From the NCBI RefSeq assembly GCF_020831365.1, contig NZ_JAJHPV010000010.1, positions 1 through 64,000 of the forward strand: DNA of 64,000 nucleotides, given 5' to 3'. The notes below the pieces were generated by a model that saw only the letters and a program-made list of their open reading frames with translations, was not told where the DNA came from and searched no databases. The position numbers and the translations under genes were made by a program. This stretch comes from Massilia agrisoli (GTDB taxonomy: Bacteria; Pseudomonadota; Gammaproteobacteria; Burkholderiales; Burkholderiaceae_D). This document shows, piece by piece, positions 44,802 to 53,944 of this stretch (position 1 is its first letter; each line of letters starts with the position of its first letter).

Positions 44802-46574
44802 ATGACTACCTCCCACAACTCGACCGTTAATTCCCTTTATCTCGCGTTTTATGGCCGTCCGGCCGATCCGGAAGGCCTGAAATTCTGGGCTGAGCAACTC
44901 AGCAAGGCAGGTGGCGATGTCGACAGCATCAAGAGCTTCTTTGCCGACTCCGACGAGGCGCGCGCGCGCTTCGGTACCGACACCGCGAGCGAACGCATCA
45001 CCGAAATCTATCAGCAACTCTTCAATCGCAATCCTGATGCCCAAGGCCTGAAATTCTGGAGCGATGCGATCGCCAACGGTCACGCCACGGTGGCTGACGT
45101 CGCTATCGCGGTACTTGGCGGTGCACAAGGTACGGACGCCAGCTTGTCTACCCTTCGCCTCGAGGCTGCGGACACCTTTACCGCCCAGGTTGAGGCGTCA
45201 GGCGGCGCCTACCGTGGCCTTGCAGCGGTCGAGGCCGCACGTGTGCTGGTGCGCGCGGTTACCATGAATGCCAACAAGAGCGACATCGCAGCCCTGGTCA
45301 AGGCGACTGCAGTGTTGACCGAGGTCGCCAGCAAGACCCCGGAAGTTGTCAGCGCCATGGGCTCGGGTAGCGAACTGCTGGACCTGTTCGACACCGCACA
45401 GGGCAGCACCGACCCGGTCAGCCTGGTCCAGTCCATGGCCGAGGTGGCGCGCTCCGCAGCAGAGAGCCCGAACACCGTGGCGGCGCTGATGCGCGGCGGC
45501 GGCATGCCCCAGCTCCTGAAGTCGCTGCCGGAGGGCACCACGCTGAAAGACCTCGTTGGCCAGCTGGGCAAAGGCGGACTGAAGGCCACCCTGGACAACA
45601 TGATGGGCAACAAGCCGGACCCGGTCGAGCCGGGCACCGACGCGGCCGTGACCCTGGAATTCGACCTGGCGAACAGCCCGGCTACGCTGGTCCTGAAGGC
45701 CGCCGCCGGCAGCGTCACGGGCCTCGGCAACGCTACCACCCTGGTATTCGAGGACAAAGCCTCGGGGTCCGGCGATGCGCTCGCGCTCGACTACACCGTC
45801 ACTGGCGACCAGCTTGTTTTCGCCGCGCCGCTGGAAGCGGGCTTGTACGGAATCAGCTGGAAGGACGATACCTTCACCACCGCGACTGGCCACCTGGCCG
45901 CAGGCTCGGCAACGTTTGCCGGCGGCCATGAGGGCGTGTTCGCCATGGAGGGCTTTGCCATCGAGAAGGTGACAACTGTGACGAGCGACGTCGCACGCGC
46001 CGCCGCCGACGACGTCAACGAGGCGTTTATCGGTAGCGCCACGGCGACCGTGCGCATTGGCACCGGCGGCGGGCAGGATGTGGTAGTCGACCAGGGTGGA
46101 ACGTTGGCTATTGTGGTGGACAGCCTTGCCAGCGCGGCGCCTGACCTGATCCTTGGCTTCGACACCGGCAACGACACGATCGTGCTGGAAGGCCAGGCGG
46201 CGAGCGTAATCGATGACAACGCCGACGGCAAGCTCGGCTGGGCCAGCTCGGGCACGGGAAAGACGACGGTGGATGGCACCTCCGAAGCAGTCGCCATTGC
46301 CGTTGGCAGCGCCGTAGGAGTGGGCAGCGAGGCTGGCATCGAGCAATCCCTGCAGGCATTGAACGGCGCGCTCGACGTCACCAAGCTCGCCCTGCAAGAT
46401 GAGCTGCTGATTCTCGCCACCAGCGACAGCGGCGCTGCCCTGTTCGCGTATGTGAACAAAGACGACAATGGCGTGATTGACGCTGCGGAACTGACGGCGA
46501 TTGCCATGTTTGCCGACGGCGCCGCAGGCCAGCTGGACATCGTACTGGTGGGCGCCCCGGCCGTGCCGGCCTGA
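44802..46574 (+). CDS. DUF4214 surface/secreted protein
   Basis: 590 residues from the ATG at 44802, six bases after GGAG (44792-44795). Two DUF4214 repeats begin at about 10 and 66: VNSLYLAFYGRPADPEGLKF and ITEIYQQLFNRNPDAQGLKF. No N-terminal signal peptide. The middle is Gly/Ala/Asp-rich; toward the end are ILGFDTGNDTIVLEG (RTX-like) and VNKDDNGVIDAAEL, an EF-hand-like calcium site. The acidic, Cys-free composition fits a type I secreted calcium-binding surface protein, but no ABC exporter is nearby. Monocistronic, between the EPS operon and a convergent gene. Confidence 0.8.
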   Translation: MTTSHNSTVNSLYLAFYGRPADPEGLKFWAEQLSKAGGDVDSIKSFFADSDEARARFGTDTASERITEIYQQLFNRNPDAQGLKFWSDAIANGHATVADVAIAVLGGAQGTDASLSTLRLEAADTFTAQVEASGGAYRGLAAVEAARVLVRAVTMNANKSDIAALVKATAVLTEVASKTPEVVSAMGSGSELLDLFDTAQGSTDPVSLVQSMAEVARSAAESPNTVAALMRGGGMPQLLKSLPEGTTLKDLVGQLGKGGLKATLDNMMGNKPDPVEPGTDAAVTLEFDLANSPATLVLKAAAGSVTGLGNATTLVFEDKASGSGDALALDYTVTGDQLVFAAPLEAGLYGISWKDDTFTTATGHLAAGSATFAGGHEGVFAMEGFAIEKVTTVTSDVARAAADDVNEAFIGSATATVRIGTGGGQDVVVDQGGTLAIVVDSLASAAPDLILGFDTGNDTIVLEGQAASVIDDNADGKLGWASSGTGKTTVDGTSEAVAIAVGSAVGVGSEAGIEQSLQALNGALDVTKLALQDELLILATSDSGAALFAYVNKDDNGVIDAAELTAIAMFADGAAGQLDIVLVGAPAVPA

Positions 46575-46603
46575 TCAGGTTTTCACGCCAAAATGCGCGT
46601 TCG

Positions 46604-46629
46604 AACCCCGCTGCCCAGGCAGCGGGGTT
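46604..46629. terminator. Hairpin between convergent genes
   Basis: Twelve-base perfect stem AACCCCGCTGCC / GGCAGCGGGGTT with a two-base loop, 30 nt after the DUF4214 stop and 47 nt from the leftward gene's stop. The T run is only two bases, so termination strength is uncertain. Confidence 0.6.
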
Positions 46630-46676
46630 GCGCTTGATTCGCGATTATCAGCGAAGAACCTATTACGCCGCTCGGA

Positions 46677-48509
46677 TCAAGCCTGTTCGTGCTGCTTGAA
46701 CCACTGCTCCATCATCATCAGTACCCAGACCATGGTGCCGTGGTAGCCCGCGTGTTCGGACAGGTGCTGCCCGACCAGCTGGTCGATGAACGCAGGGCGG
46801 ACGATGCCGCGCTGCTTCAGGTCCGACAGGCTGTCCATCGCCAGCTGCTTGAGCGGCTGGTGGTGCTGCAGCCAGACGCCGAACGGCAGTCCGAAGCCGT
46901 GCTTCTGCTTGTTGATGATCTCGTCCGGCAGGAAGTCGCGCAGCGCCTCCTTGAAGAAGTAGCGCAGCTTGGTGCCATTGAGCTTCTGCTTGGCGGTCAG
47001 CTGGCTGGAGAACGCCACCATGTCGTCGGACAGGAACGGGAAGGCGACGTCCATGCCTGCCAGTTCGCACGAGCGGATCACCTTCGGCAGGTCGTTGTCG
47101 GCCAGGGTGATCTTGAAGTCCAGCGCCAGCATGCGGTTGATCAGGCTGGCCGCTTCATTGCCGCCGTAGTCGCGGCGCAGGTTTTCGAGCGGGCCGTTGG
47201 TGTCCGCGTGCACCAGGAACGCGTCGGTGAACACCTGGCTCGGACCGTAGCGGCCCAGCAGGTTGTAGGTTTCCAGGCGCGCCGGCATCGGTACCGACGC
47301 CTGCTCGATGTAGCTGCGCGCCTTGCGGATCAGCTTGATGTGCTCGCCGCCCGGGAAGTTGAAGACCGCCGGTTCCAGCAGCGCTTTGCGCAGCAGGCCG
47401 GGGACCTTTTCGTATTTTTCAAACACGTGCTGCTTCGAATAGCGCTCGTTGCCGCCGAAAAGTTCGTCGCCGCCGTCGCCGCCCAGCATGCGGGTGATGC
47501 CGTCGGCACGCGCCATGCGCGCGCAGTAGAAGGCCGGCAGCGCCGAGGCGTTACCGAATGGCTGGTCGAACACGGCCGCCACCTTCGGGATCGCATCGAC
47601 CACGTCGTCCGGCGTCACATAGTATTCGTGATGGCTGGTGCCGAAGTGGCGCGAGGCCAGGCGCGCGTACTCCATCTCGTCGTAGCCTTCGGCTTCGAAA
47701 CCGATCGAGTAGGTATTGGCCGGCTTGCCGCCCACTTTGGTGAGCACGCCGGCGATGGTCGAGCTGTCGGTGCCGCCGCTGAGGAAGGCGCCCACTTCGC
47801 TGCCTGCCGCCGCATCGCGCACGCCGCTTTCCAGCAGCCGCATGAATTCCTGCTTGAGTTCCCCGAACGGGCGCTCAGGACGTTCGTCGAACTTCATGCG
47901 CCAGTACTGGCGCTTCTCGATGCGGCCCTGGCGGTAGCGCAGGAATTCGCCCGGCAGCAGGCGCTGCTGGTTCTGGAATACCGTGCCCGGACCCGGGATC
48001 ATGTGGAAGTAGACGTAGTTGTACAGGCCCTGGTGGTCGAGCACGGACGGGGTCAGCGGGTGGCGCACGATGGAATCGGCGGACGAGCCGAACACCAGCG
48101 CTTCGCCCGATACCTGGTAGGCCATATTGCCGACGCCCATGCGGTCGATCGCCAGCAGTGCTTCACCGGCGTCATCATCGACGATACACAGCGAGAACGA
48201 GCCATTCAGGCTGGCGCACAGCGCATCCGGATCGCGCCGCCATGCCTGGGCGATGCCGGCGGCGACGCTGTCGGCGCCTTGCCCGATACCCTTGCCCGGC
48301 AGTCCCCACAGGGCCACCATCAGGCCATCGCGCTGGTATACATGGCTGGTCGCGGCGCTGGCGACGACGCCGACAGCGCTCTTGCGGCCCTGCATGCTCT
48401 GCAGAGGGGCGCTGTGAAAGCGCGCCAATGGCGCAGCCATCGTTTCAATGACCGCCCGGTTATCGGTGGCGCTCGCGCCGTATCCGATGAATCCACATAA
48501 GCCGCTCAT
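46677..48509 (-). CDS. Asparagine-synthase-like protein with degenerate glutaminase
   Basis: 610 residues. The C-terminal ATP-pyrophosphatase domain is intact: AFLSGGTDSSTIAG (about 241-254) and MLGGDGGDELFGGNERYS. The N-terminal domain is abnormal: it starts MSGLCGFIG, so Cys5 rather than Cys2 aligns with the nucleophile, and the HRGPD, HRRL, NGEIYN and SDTE motifs of glutaminases are missing. It probably uses free ammonia or another amine, or acts as a synthetase like beta-lactam synthetase. It follows the PLP decarboxylase gene by 95 nt on the same strand. Compare the intact paralogue at 38938. Confidence 0.88.
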   Translation of the reverse strand: MSGLCGFIGYGASATDNRAVIETMAAPLARFHSAPLQSMQGRKSAVGVVASAATSHVYQRDGLMVALWGLPGKGIGQGADSVAAGIAQAWRRDPDALCASLNGSFSLCIVDDDAGEALLAIDRMGVGNMAYQVSGEALVFGSSADSIVRHPLTPSVLDHQGLYNYVYFHMIPGPGTVFQNQQRLLPGEFLRYRQGRIEKRQYWRMKFDERPERPFGELKQEFMRLLESGVRDAAAGSEVGAFLSGGTDSSTIAGVLTKVGGKPANTYSIGFEAEGYDEMEYARLASRHFGTSHHEYYVTPDDVVDAIPKVAAVFDQPFGNASALPAFYCARMARADGITRMLGGDGGDELFGGNERYSKQHVFEKYEKVPGLLRKALLEPAVFNFPGGEHIKLIRKARSYIEQASVPMPARLETYNLLGRYGPSQVFTDAFLVHADTNGPLENLRRDYGGNEAASLINRMLALDFKITLADNDLPKVIRSCELAGMDVAFPFLSDDMVAFSSQLTAKQKLNGTKLRYFFKEALRDFLPDEIINKQKHGFGLPFGVWLQHHQPLKQLAMDSLSDLKQRGIVRPAFIDQLVGQHLSEHAGYHGTMVWVLMMMEQWFKQHEQA

Positions 48510-48604
48510 TGCTGCAACCCCATCATTTTCGGCATGACTTACTCGCTAATTAATCGTTAAACAAAACACCAATGACACATTCTGTACATTTTACCAATTA
48601 ATTG

Positions 48605-49831
48605 CTAAAGCATAATTTCAATTGCGCTCGGGTGTCCCAGGAAGGCAACAGGGCTGGCGGACAGCCCGTACGCGCCCGACTGGAACACGACAACCAGGTC
48701 GCCGGCATCGGCTTTGGCCAGTTCCATCTGGTCGGCCAGCAGGTCGAGCGGGGTGCACAGCGGGCCGACCACGCTGGCCGTTTCGCGTTCGCCGCCGGCC
48801 ATGCGGTTGCCAATGGCGACCGGGTAGTTTTTACGGATCACCTGGCCGAAATTGCCCGAGGCGGACAGGTGGTGGTGCAGGCCGCCGTCGGTCACCAGGA
48901 ACACCTGGCCGCGCGAGACCTTGCGCTCGATGACGCGGGTGACATACACGCCGGCCTCGCCAACCAGGTAGCGGCCAAGCTCGATCACCACCTGGGCGTC
49001 GGGCAGCGCAGCTTTTGCATGCGGCAGCAGGCGCGCCAGGTTGTCGCCCACGGGCGCCAGGTCGAGGCGCTGCTCGCCGGGGAAGTAGGGGATGCCGAAG
49101 CCGCCGCCGATGTTCAGGGTCAGCACCGGCGACGGGGCGTCGGCTGCCAGCCGCGCTGCCAGCGCAAAGGTCTTGTCGTGCGCCTCGCAGATCGCTTCGG
49201 CCTTCAGGTTTTGCGAACCCCAGAAGATATGGAAGCCTTCGAAGCCCAGTCCAAGGCGGCCGATCTCGGCCAGCATGGCTGGCACGCGCTCGGCGTCGAC
49301 GCCGAACTGCTTCGGTCCGCCGCCCATCTTCATGCCCGACGATTTCAGTTCGAAGTCAGGGTTGACCCGGACCATGACCTTCGGCTGCAGGCCGAGGCGC
49401 GCACCGATGGCGGCAATGCGCGCCATTTCGCCTTCCGACTCCATGTTCAAAACCGCGCCGGACGCGATCGCGCACGACAGGTCGGCGTCGCTCTTGCCCG
49501 GGCCTGCGAAGCTGACCCGGCCCGGATCGACCGGGGTGTCCAGCGCGGTGCGCAGTTCGCCGCCGGAGGCGACGTCGATGCCGTCGACCAGCGTGGCCAT
49601 GTGCTGGACCACCGCCGGCATCGGGTTGGCCTTCATCGCGTAATGCAGGTGGATGCCGGCCGGGAGCCGGCCGCGCAGCTCGGCCACGCGCGCGGTCATC
49701 GCGGCGCGGTCGTAGGCGTAGAAGGGGGTGCGGCCGGCGCGTTCGGCCAGCCGGGTCAGCGGCATGCCGCCGATCTGCAGGCAGTCGTCGACCACGGCGA
49801 ACTGCGTCAGCGGCGCGTGCGGCCGGCTCAT
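48605..49831 (-). CDS. XrtA-associated PLP-dependent decarboxylase (fold type III)
   Basis: 408 residues of the alanine-racemase-fold ornithine/diaminopimelate decarboxylase group. PLP-lysine is Lys67 in LHYAMKANPMPAVV; TLNIGGGFGIPYFPGE binds the PLP phosphate; ELGRYLVGEAGVYVTRV and the C-terminal GPLCTPLDLL (active-site Cys) are kept. The ATG at 49831 overlaps the ligase stop by 4 nt. The exosortase-linked branch is always near an AMP ligase and ACP, which suggests a carrier-bound amino acid as substrate rather than free lysine precursor. Confidence 0.91.
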   Translation of the reverse strand: MSRPHAPLTQFAVVDDCLQIGGMPLTRLAERAGRTPFYAYDRAAMTARVAELRGRLPAGIHLHYAMKANPMPAVVQHMATLVDGIDVASGGELRTALDTPVDPGRVSFAGPGKSDADLSCAIASGAVLNMESEGEMARIAAIGARLGLQPKVMVRVNPDFELKSSGMKMGGGPKQFGVDAERVPAMLAEIGRLGLGFEGFHIFWGSQNLKAEAICEAHDKTFALAARLAADAPSPVLTLNIGGGFGIPYFPGEQRLDLAPVGDNLARLLPHAKAALPDAQVVIELGRYLVGEAGVYVTRVIERKVSRGQVFLVTDGGLHHHLSASGNFGQVIRKNYPVAIGNRMAGGERETASVVGPLCTPLDLLADQMELAKADAGDLVVVFQSGAYGLSASPVAFLGHPSAIEIML

Positions 49832-51405
49832 TGGGCGCCTCCGGTAAATGCGCTGGCATACTCGGTGGCCAGCAGCTTGCGGTCGAATTTGCCGTTCGGG
49901 TTGCGCGGCAGCGCGCCGCCAGTGATGACAACTTTCGACGGCACCATGTAGGCCGGCAGCTGGCGCTTGCAGTGCGCCAGCAGTTCGGCCTCGGTGATCG
50001 TGGCGCTGGCCACCAGCACGATGGCCTGGCCCAGCGCCGGATGGGCGGCGCCGAAGGCCACCACTTCCTGTACGCCGTCGATGGCGCATGCCACTTCCTC
50101 GACCTCGGTCGGGCTGACCCGGTAGCCCGAGGTCTTGATCATTTCATCGTTGCGGCTGATGAAGTACAGGTAGCCTTCTTCGTCCTTGCGCACGGTGTCG
50201 CCCGACCAGACTGCGATTTCGGGCAGCGGCAGGCCGGCTTCGACCGGGCGCAGTGGGCGGAAGCGTTCGGCAGTGCGGGCCGGGTCGTTCCAGTAGCCGA
50301 GCGAGACCAGCGCGCCACGGTGTACCAGCTCGCCCGGTTCGCCGGGCTGGCATTGGCTGCCGTCCGGGCGCAGCACCATCACCTCGGCGTTCGGGATCGC
50401 CTTGCCGATCGAGTCGGGGCGGCGGTCGAGCTGGTCGGGCGGCAGGTAAGTGGAGCGGAATGCCTCGGTCAGGCCGTACATCAGGTAGGGCGTAGCGCCG
50501 GGCAGGGCCTGGCGCAGGGCGTCCAGCGTCGGCCTTTGCATGGCGCCACCGGAATTGGTCAGGTAGCGCAGCGTGCAGCCGGCCGGCCACGGCAGGCGCG
50601 CGAGCTGGATCCACAGCGATGGCACCGCGGCCAGGCCGGTGATGCGCTCGGCCTCGACCGCGTCGAGTATGTCGCGCGGCAACAAATAATTGATCAGTAC
50701 CGCGGTGGCGCCCACGCTGAAGGCGGTGGTCAGTTGGCTCAGTCCATAGTCGAAACTGAGCGGCAGCACGGCAAGGATGCGGTCTTCCGGGGTATTACCG
50801 AGGTAGGAAGCAACGCTTTCCGCGCCCGCAACGAGATTTCGGTGCGATAAAACAACGCCTTTCGGGCTGCCGGTGCTGCCCGAGGTATAAAGAATGGCGG
50901 CGATATCGGCGTCGATGCGCCCGGGATGCGGCGACGCCTGGACAGGCTGGGACAGGAACTCGTCCCACCCAAGCACCATGACATGGGCGGGCAGGGCGGC
51001 GCGCTCGCCGCTGCCGGTGACGAGCACCAGGGTCAGGCCGGCGCAGTCGCCCAGCACTGGCGCCAGCGTGCGCAGGCGCGCGTTTGACGTGACCAGTACG
51101 CGCGCCTGGCAGTCGGCCAGGATATGCGCCACTTGCGGCGCTTTCAGTTGCGGATTGAGGGGGACGAACACGCCGCCGGCGAGGGTGGCGCCAAACATCG
51201 ACGCGACGTTTTCCACATTCTTGTCGAGGTAGACGGCGACCCGGCCGCCGCTTTCCAGCCCGTGCGCAGCCAGCCGGGCGGCGACCAGTTCCAGTTGCGA
51301 CGCCAGCGCGCCATACGAGATCCGCACGTCCCCGTCGACCAGCGCCTCCGCGCCGGGCGCAACGCGCGCCGAACGCAGGATGAATTCGTGGATTAACCGG
51401 GTCAT
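49828..51405 (-). CDS. Exosortase-A-associated AMP-forming acyl ligase
   Basis: 525-residue ANL-family enzyme: AAILYTSGSTGSPKGVVLSH (P-loop), MYGLTEAFRSTYLPPDQ, VWSGDTVRKDEEGYLYFISR and the catalytic Lys in LPRNPNGKFDRK near the C terminus. It activates a carboxylic or amino acid and loads it on a thiol, most likely the ACP encoded at 56175. ATG at 51405 is used, with AAAGGT upstream; the TTG just before it is not needed. First gene of the leftward ligase-decarboxylase-synthetase operon. Confidence 0.9.
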   Translation of the reverse strand: MTRLIHEFILRSARVAPGAEALVDGDVRISYGALASQLELVAARLAAHGLESGGRVAVYLDKNVENVASMFGATLAGGVFVPLNPQLKAPQVAHILADCQARVLVTSNARLRTLAPVLGDCAGLTLVLVTGSGERAALPAHVMVLGWDEFLSQPVQASPHPGRIDADIAAILYTSGSTGSPKGVVLSHRNLVAGAESVASYLGNTPEDRILAVLPLSFDYGLSQLTTAFSVGATAVLINYLLPRDILDAVEAERITGLAAVPSLWIQLARLPWPAGCTLRYLTNSGGAMQRPTLDALRQALPGATPYLMYGLTEAFRSTYLPPDQLDRRPDSIGKAIPNAEVMVLRPDGSQCQPGEPGELVHRGALVSLGYWNDPARTAERFRPLRPVEAGLPLPEIAVWSGDTVRKDEEGYLYFISRNDEMIKTSGYRVSPTEVEEVACAIDGVQEVVAFGAAHPALGQAIVLVASATITEAELLAHCKRQLPAYMVPSKVVITGGALPRNPNGKFDRKLLATEYASAFTGGAQ

Positions 51406-51582
51406 CAATTACCTTTTTTTCGTGGTCAACACCGCGTACGATTGTAACGTAGCGATGTTTCAAGAATACTAAAAATGCGCTATTGTTCGGGACGGCATCC
51501 ATTCTATCGGGAAATTTGATTTCGCCCGTGGAAGAATGTCAAAGCGTAAAGTATTTTGATCGTTGATTACCCCTGGATTGCT

Positions 51583-52893
51583 ATGAGAGACATTGTCCTC
51601 ACCCTGATTATTGTCTCCCTGCTGCCCCTGATTTTCAGGCGGCCCCATATCGGCATCATGATGTGGGTATGGATCAGCGTGATGAACCCGCACCGCCTGA
51701 CGTACGGCTTCGCCTATTCCTTCCCGTGGGCCGCGCTGGTCGCCGGCATCACGCTGTACTCGCTGATCATATCGAAGCAGCCCAAGAACCTGCCCATGAC
51801 GCCGATCGTCAAGGTGGTCATCGCGTTCGCGCTATGGATGTGCGTGACGACTGCGGCTGCCTTCCTGCCCGAGCTGTCGCTGGATATGCTCGAGAAGGTC
51901 ATGAAGATCCTCCTGATGACGCTGGTGACCATCATGCTGGTGCGGACCAAGGACCAGCTGCACATGCTGCTCTATACGATGTGCGGCGCACTGGCCTTCT
52001 ATGGCATCAAGGGCGGCCTGTTCACCATCCGCAGCGGCGGCGGCGAACGCGTATGGGGTCCGCCGGACAGCTTCATCTACGGTAACAACGAAGTCGCACT
52101 GGCCTTCGTCACCATTATCCCGCTGATGTATTACCTGCTGCGCCGCCAGACCAACGTCTGGGCGCGCTGGGGCATCCTGATCGCGATGCTGATGTGCGGC
52201 CTGTCGGCGCTCGGTTCCTACTCGCGCGGCGCCCTGATCGGCATCGCCGCAATGGTCGTCGTGCTGTGGCTGCGCAGCCCGCGCAAGGTCAAATCGGGCC
52301 TGGTGATGGCCATCGTGATTCCGTTCGCGATCAATTTCATGCCGGCCAAGTGGACCGAGCGGATGGACACCATCGCGACCTACGATGAAGATGCGTCGGC
52401 GGTCGGCCGCATCAATGCCTGGGTCATGGCGTTCAACCTGGCCAAGGACGACCCGCTGACCGGGGGCGGTTTCATCACCTGGACCCCGGCCATTTTCGCC
52501 ATCTACGCGCCCGATCCGACCGACGTCCACGTCGCCCACAGTATCTACTTCCAGGTCATGGGCGAGCATGGCTTCGTCGGGCTGGCCCTGTACCTGACAC
52601 TGGCCTTCCTCACCTGGCGCAGGGCGAGCTGGATCAGGCGCACCTGCAAGCAGAGGGAGGACCTGGCGTGGGCGGCCGAATTGGCGTCGATGATCCAGGT
52701 CAGCCTGATCGGTTTCGGGGTCGGCGGCGCCTTCCTCAGCCTCGCCTATTTCGACATTCCTTACTATGTGATGGCCATGGTGGTTATCCTCGGGCGCCTT
52801 GTCGAGGAAACCGTCGCAAAAGAAGCGCCTGCCGGGTCGCCGATCGTGAGCCGGCACGCGCCGCTCCGCAAGCCTGTCCCTCACTACCACTGA
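51583..52893 (+). CDS. Exosortase-A-associated O-glycosylation ligase (Wzy/WaaL-like)
   Basis: 436-residue inner-membrane protein with about 10-12 membrane segments. The start MRDIVLTLIIVSLLPLIF, then RRPHIGIMMWVWISVMNPHR, is the typical N-terminal signature of this family; the large periplasmic loop has DPLTGGGFITW and VAHSIYFQVMGEHGFVGLAL. It would transfer lipid-linked glycan to a protein or polymerise it. The ATG at 51583 is preferred to TTG at 51556 because it matches that signature. Opens a rightward operon with short spacing to 58105. Confidence 0.92.
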   Translation: MRDIVLTLIIVSLLPLIFRRPHIGIMMWVWISVMNPHRLTYGFAYSFPWAALVAGITLYSLIISKQPKNLPMTPIVKVVIAFALWMCVTTAAAFLPELSLDMLEKVMKILLMTLVTIMLVRTKDQLHMLLYTMCGALAFYGIKGGLFTIRSGGGERVWGPPDSFIYGNNEVALAFVTIIPLMYYLLRRQTNVWARWGILIAMLMCGLSALGSYSRGALIGIAAMVVVLWLRSPRKVKSGLVMAIVIPFAINFMPAKWTERMDTIATYDEDASAVGRINAWVMAFNLAKDDPLTGGGFITWTPAIFAIYAPDPTDVHVAHSIYFQVMGEHGFVGLALYLTLAFLTWRRASWIRRTCKQREDLAWAAELASMIQVSLIGFGVGGAFLSLAYFDIPYYVMAMVVILGRLVEETVAKEAPAGSPIVSRHAPLRKPVPHYH

Positions 52894-52907
52894 ACCGGAT
52901 CGCACGA

Positions 52908-53930
52908 ATGCCGCTTGCGGGATCTAACTCAATCGCCGGGATGTCGGGCCGCAAGGGCTCCTTCCTCGATTCGCTGGCCAGCCGCCTGCTGATGCAGGCG
53001 GTGGTCGCCACCAGCCTGAAAAACAGGCTGTCGATCCTGATTTACCACCGCGTGCGGCCGGAGGCCGACCCCCTGTTCCCGAGCGAGCTCGATGCGGCGC
53101 GCTTCGACGAACAACTCACGCAGCTGGGCCAGGCATTCACCATTATCTCGCTGAGCGAAGCGGTGGAAGGGCTGCGCAACGGCACCTTGCCGCGCGGCGC
53201 GGCCTGCATCACCTTCGACGACGGCTATGCGGACAACGTCGAAATCGCGCTGCCAATCCTGCTCAAGCACCGCATCTCGGCGACCTTTTTCCTGGCGACC
53301 GGCTTCCTGAACGGCGGGCGCATGTGGAACGACAAGGTCATTGAAGTGATCCGCACCGCGCCCGAATCGCTCGACCTGCGCAGCCTGGGCTACGGCCAGC
53401 TGACGCTCGACTCGATCAAGGCGCGCCAGGATGCGATCGACGCGCTGCTCGAATCGCTCAAGTACCTGCCGCTCGATGCGCGCGAAGCCCAGGTGGACCG
53501 CCTGTGCGGCATGCTGCCGGAAGGCCAGCCGGGCGACCTGATGATGACCTCCAGCCAGGTGCGGACGCTGCACCAGGCCGGCATGGAAATCGGCGCCCAC
53601 ACGGTCAACCACCCGATCCTGTCGAACATGCCGCCTGACGCGGCGCGCCAGGAGATCGCCGAGTGCAAGCGCGAGCTTGAAGACATCACCGGCGCGCCGG
53701 TGCGCTGGTTCGCCTACCCGAACGGCAAACCGCACCGCGATTACGGCGCCGAGCATGTCGACATGGTCAAGGCAGCCGGGTTCGAGGCCGCCGTGTCCAC
53801 CGCCTGGGGAGCCGCGTCGGCGCGTGCCGACCTGTTCCAGCTGCCGCGCTTCACGCCCGAAGGCGCCGGCCAGCTGCGCTTCACCCTGCGCATGATCCAG
53901 AACCTGGCCCGCACGGTCAACGCGGCCTGA
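52908..53930 (+). CDS. Polysaccharide deacetylase (NodB fold)
   Basis: 340 residues. LSILIYHRVRPEADPLFPSE, then ACITFDDGYADNVEIALPIL (metal Asp), EIGAHTVNHPILSNM (HxxxH) and WFAYPNGKPHRDYG: all catalytic motifs present, so likely active. ATG at 52908 is chosen, 14 nt after the ligase stop; another in-frame ATG lies at 52941. Deacetylates EPS sugars; the third NodB-type gene in the window. Confidence 0.88.
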   Translation: MPLAGSNSIAGMSGRKGSFLDSLASRLLMQAVVATSLKNRLSILIYHRVRPEADPLFPSELDAARFDEQLTQLGQAFTIISLSEAVEGLRNGTLPRGAACITFDDGYADNVEIALPILLKHRISATFFLATGFLNGGRMWNDKVIEVIRTAPESLDLRSLGYGQLTLDSIKARQDAIDALLESLKYLPLDAREAQVDRLCGMLPEGQPGDLMMTSSQVRTLHQAGMEIGAHTVNHPILSNMPPDAARQEIAECKRELEDITGAPVRWFAYPNGKPHRDYGAEHVDMVKAAGFEAAVSTAWGAASARADLFQLPRFTPEGAGQLRFTLRMIQNLARTVNAA

Positions 53931-53944
53931 CCGGCAAACGCGTC

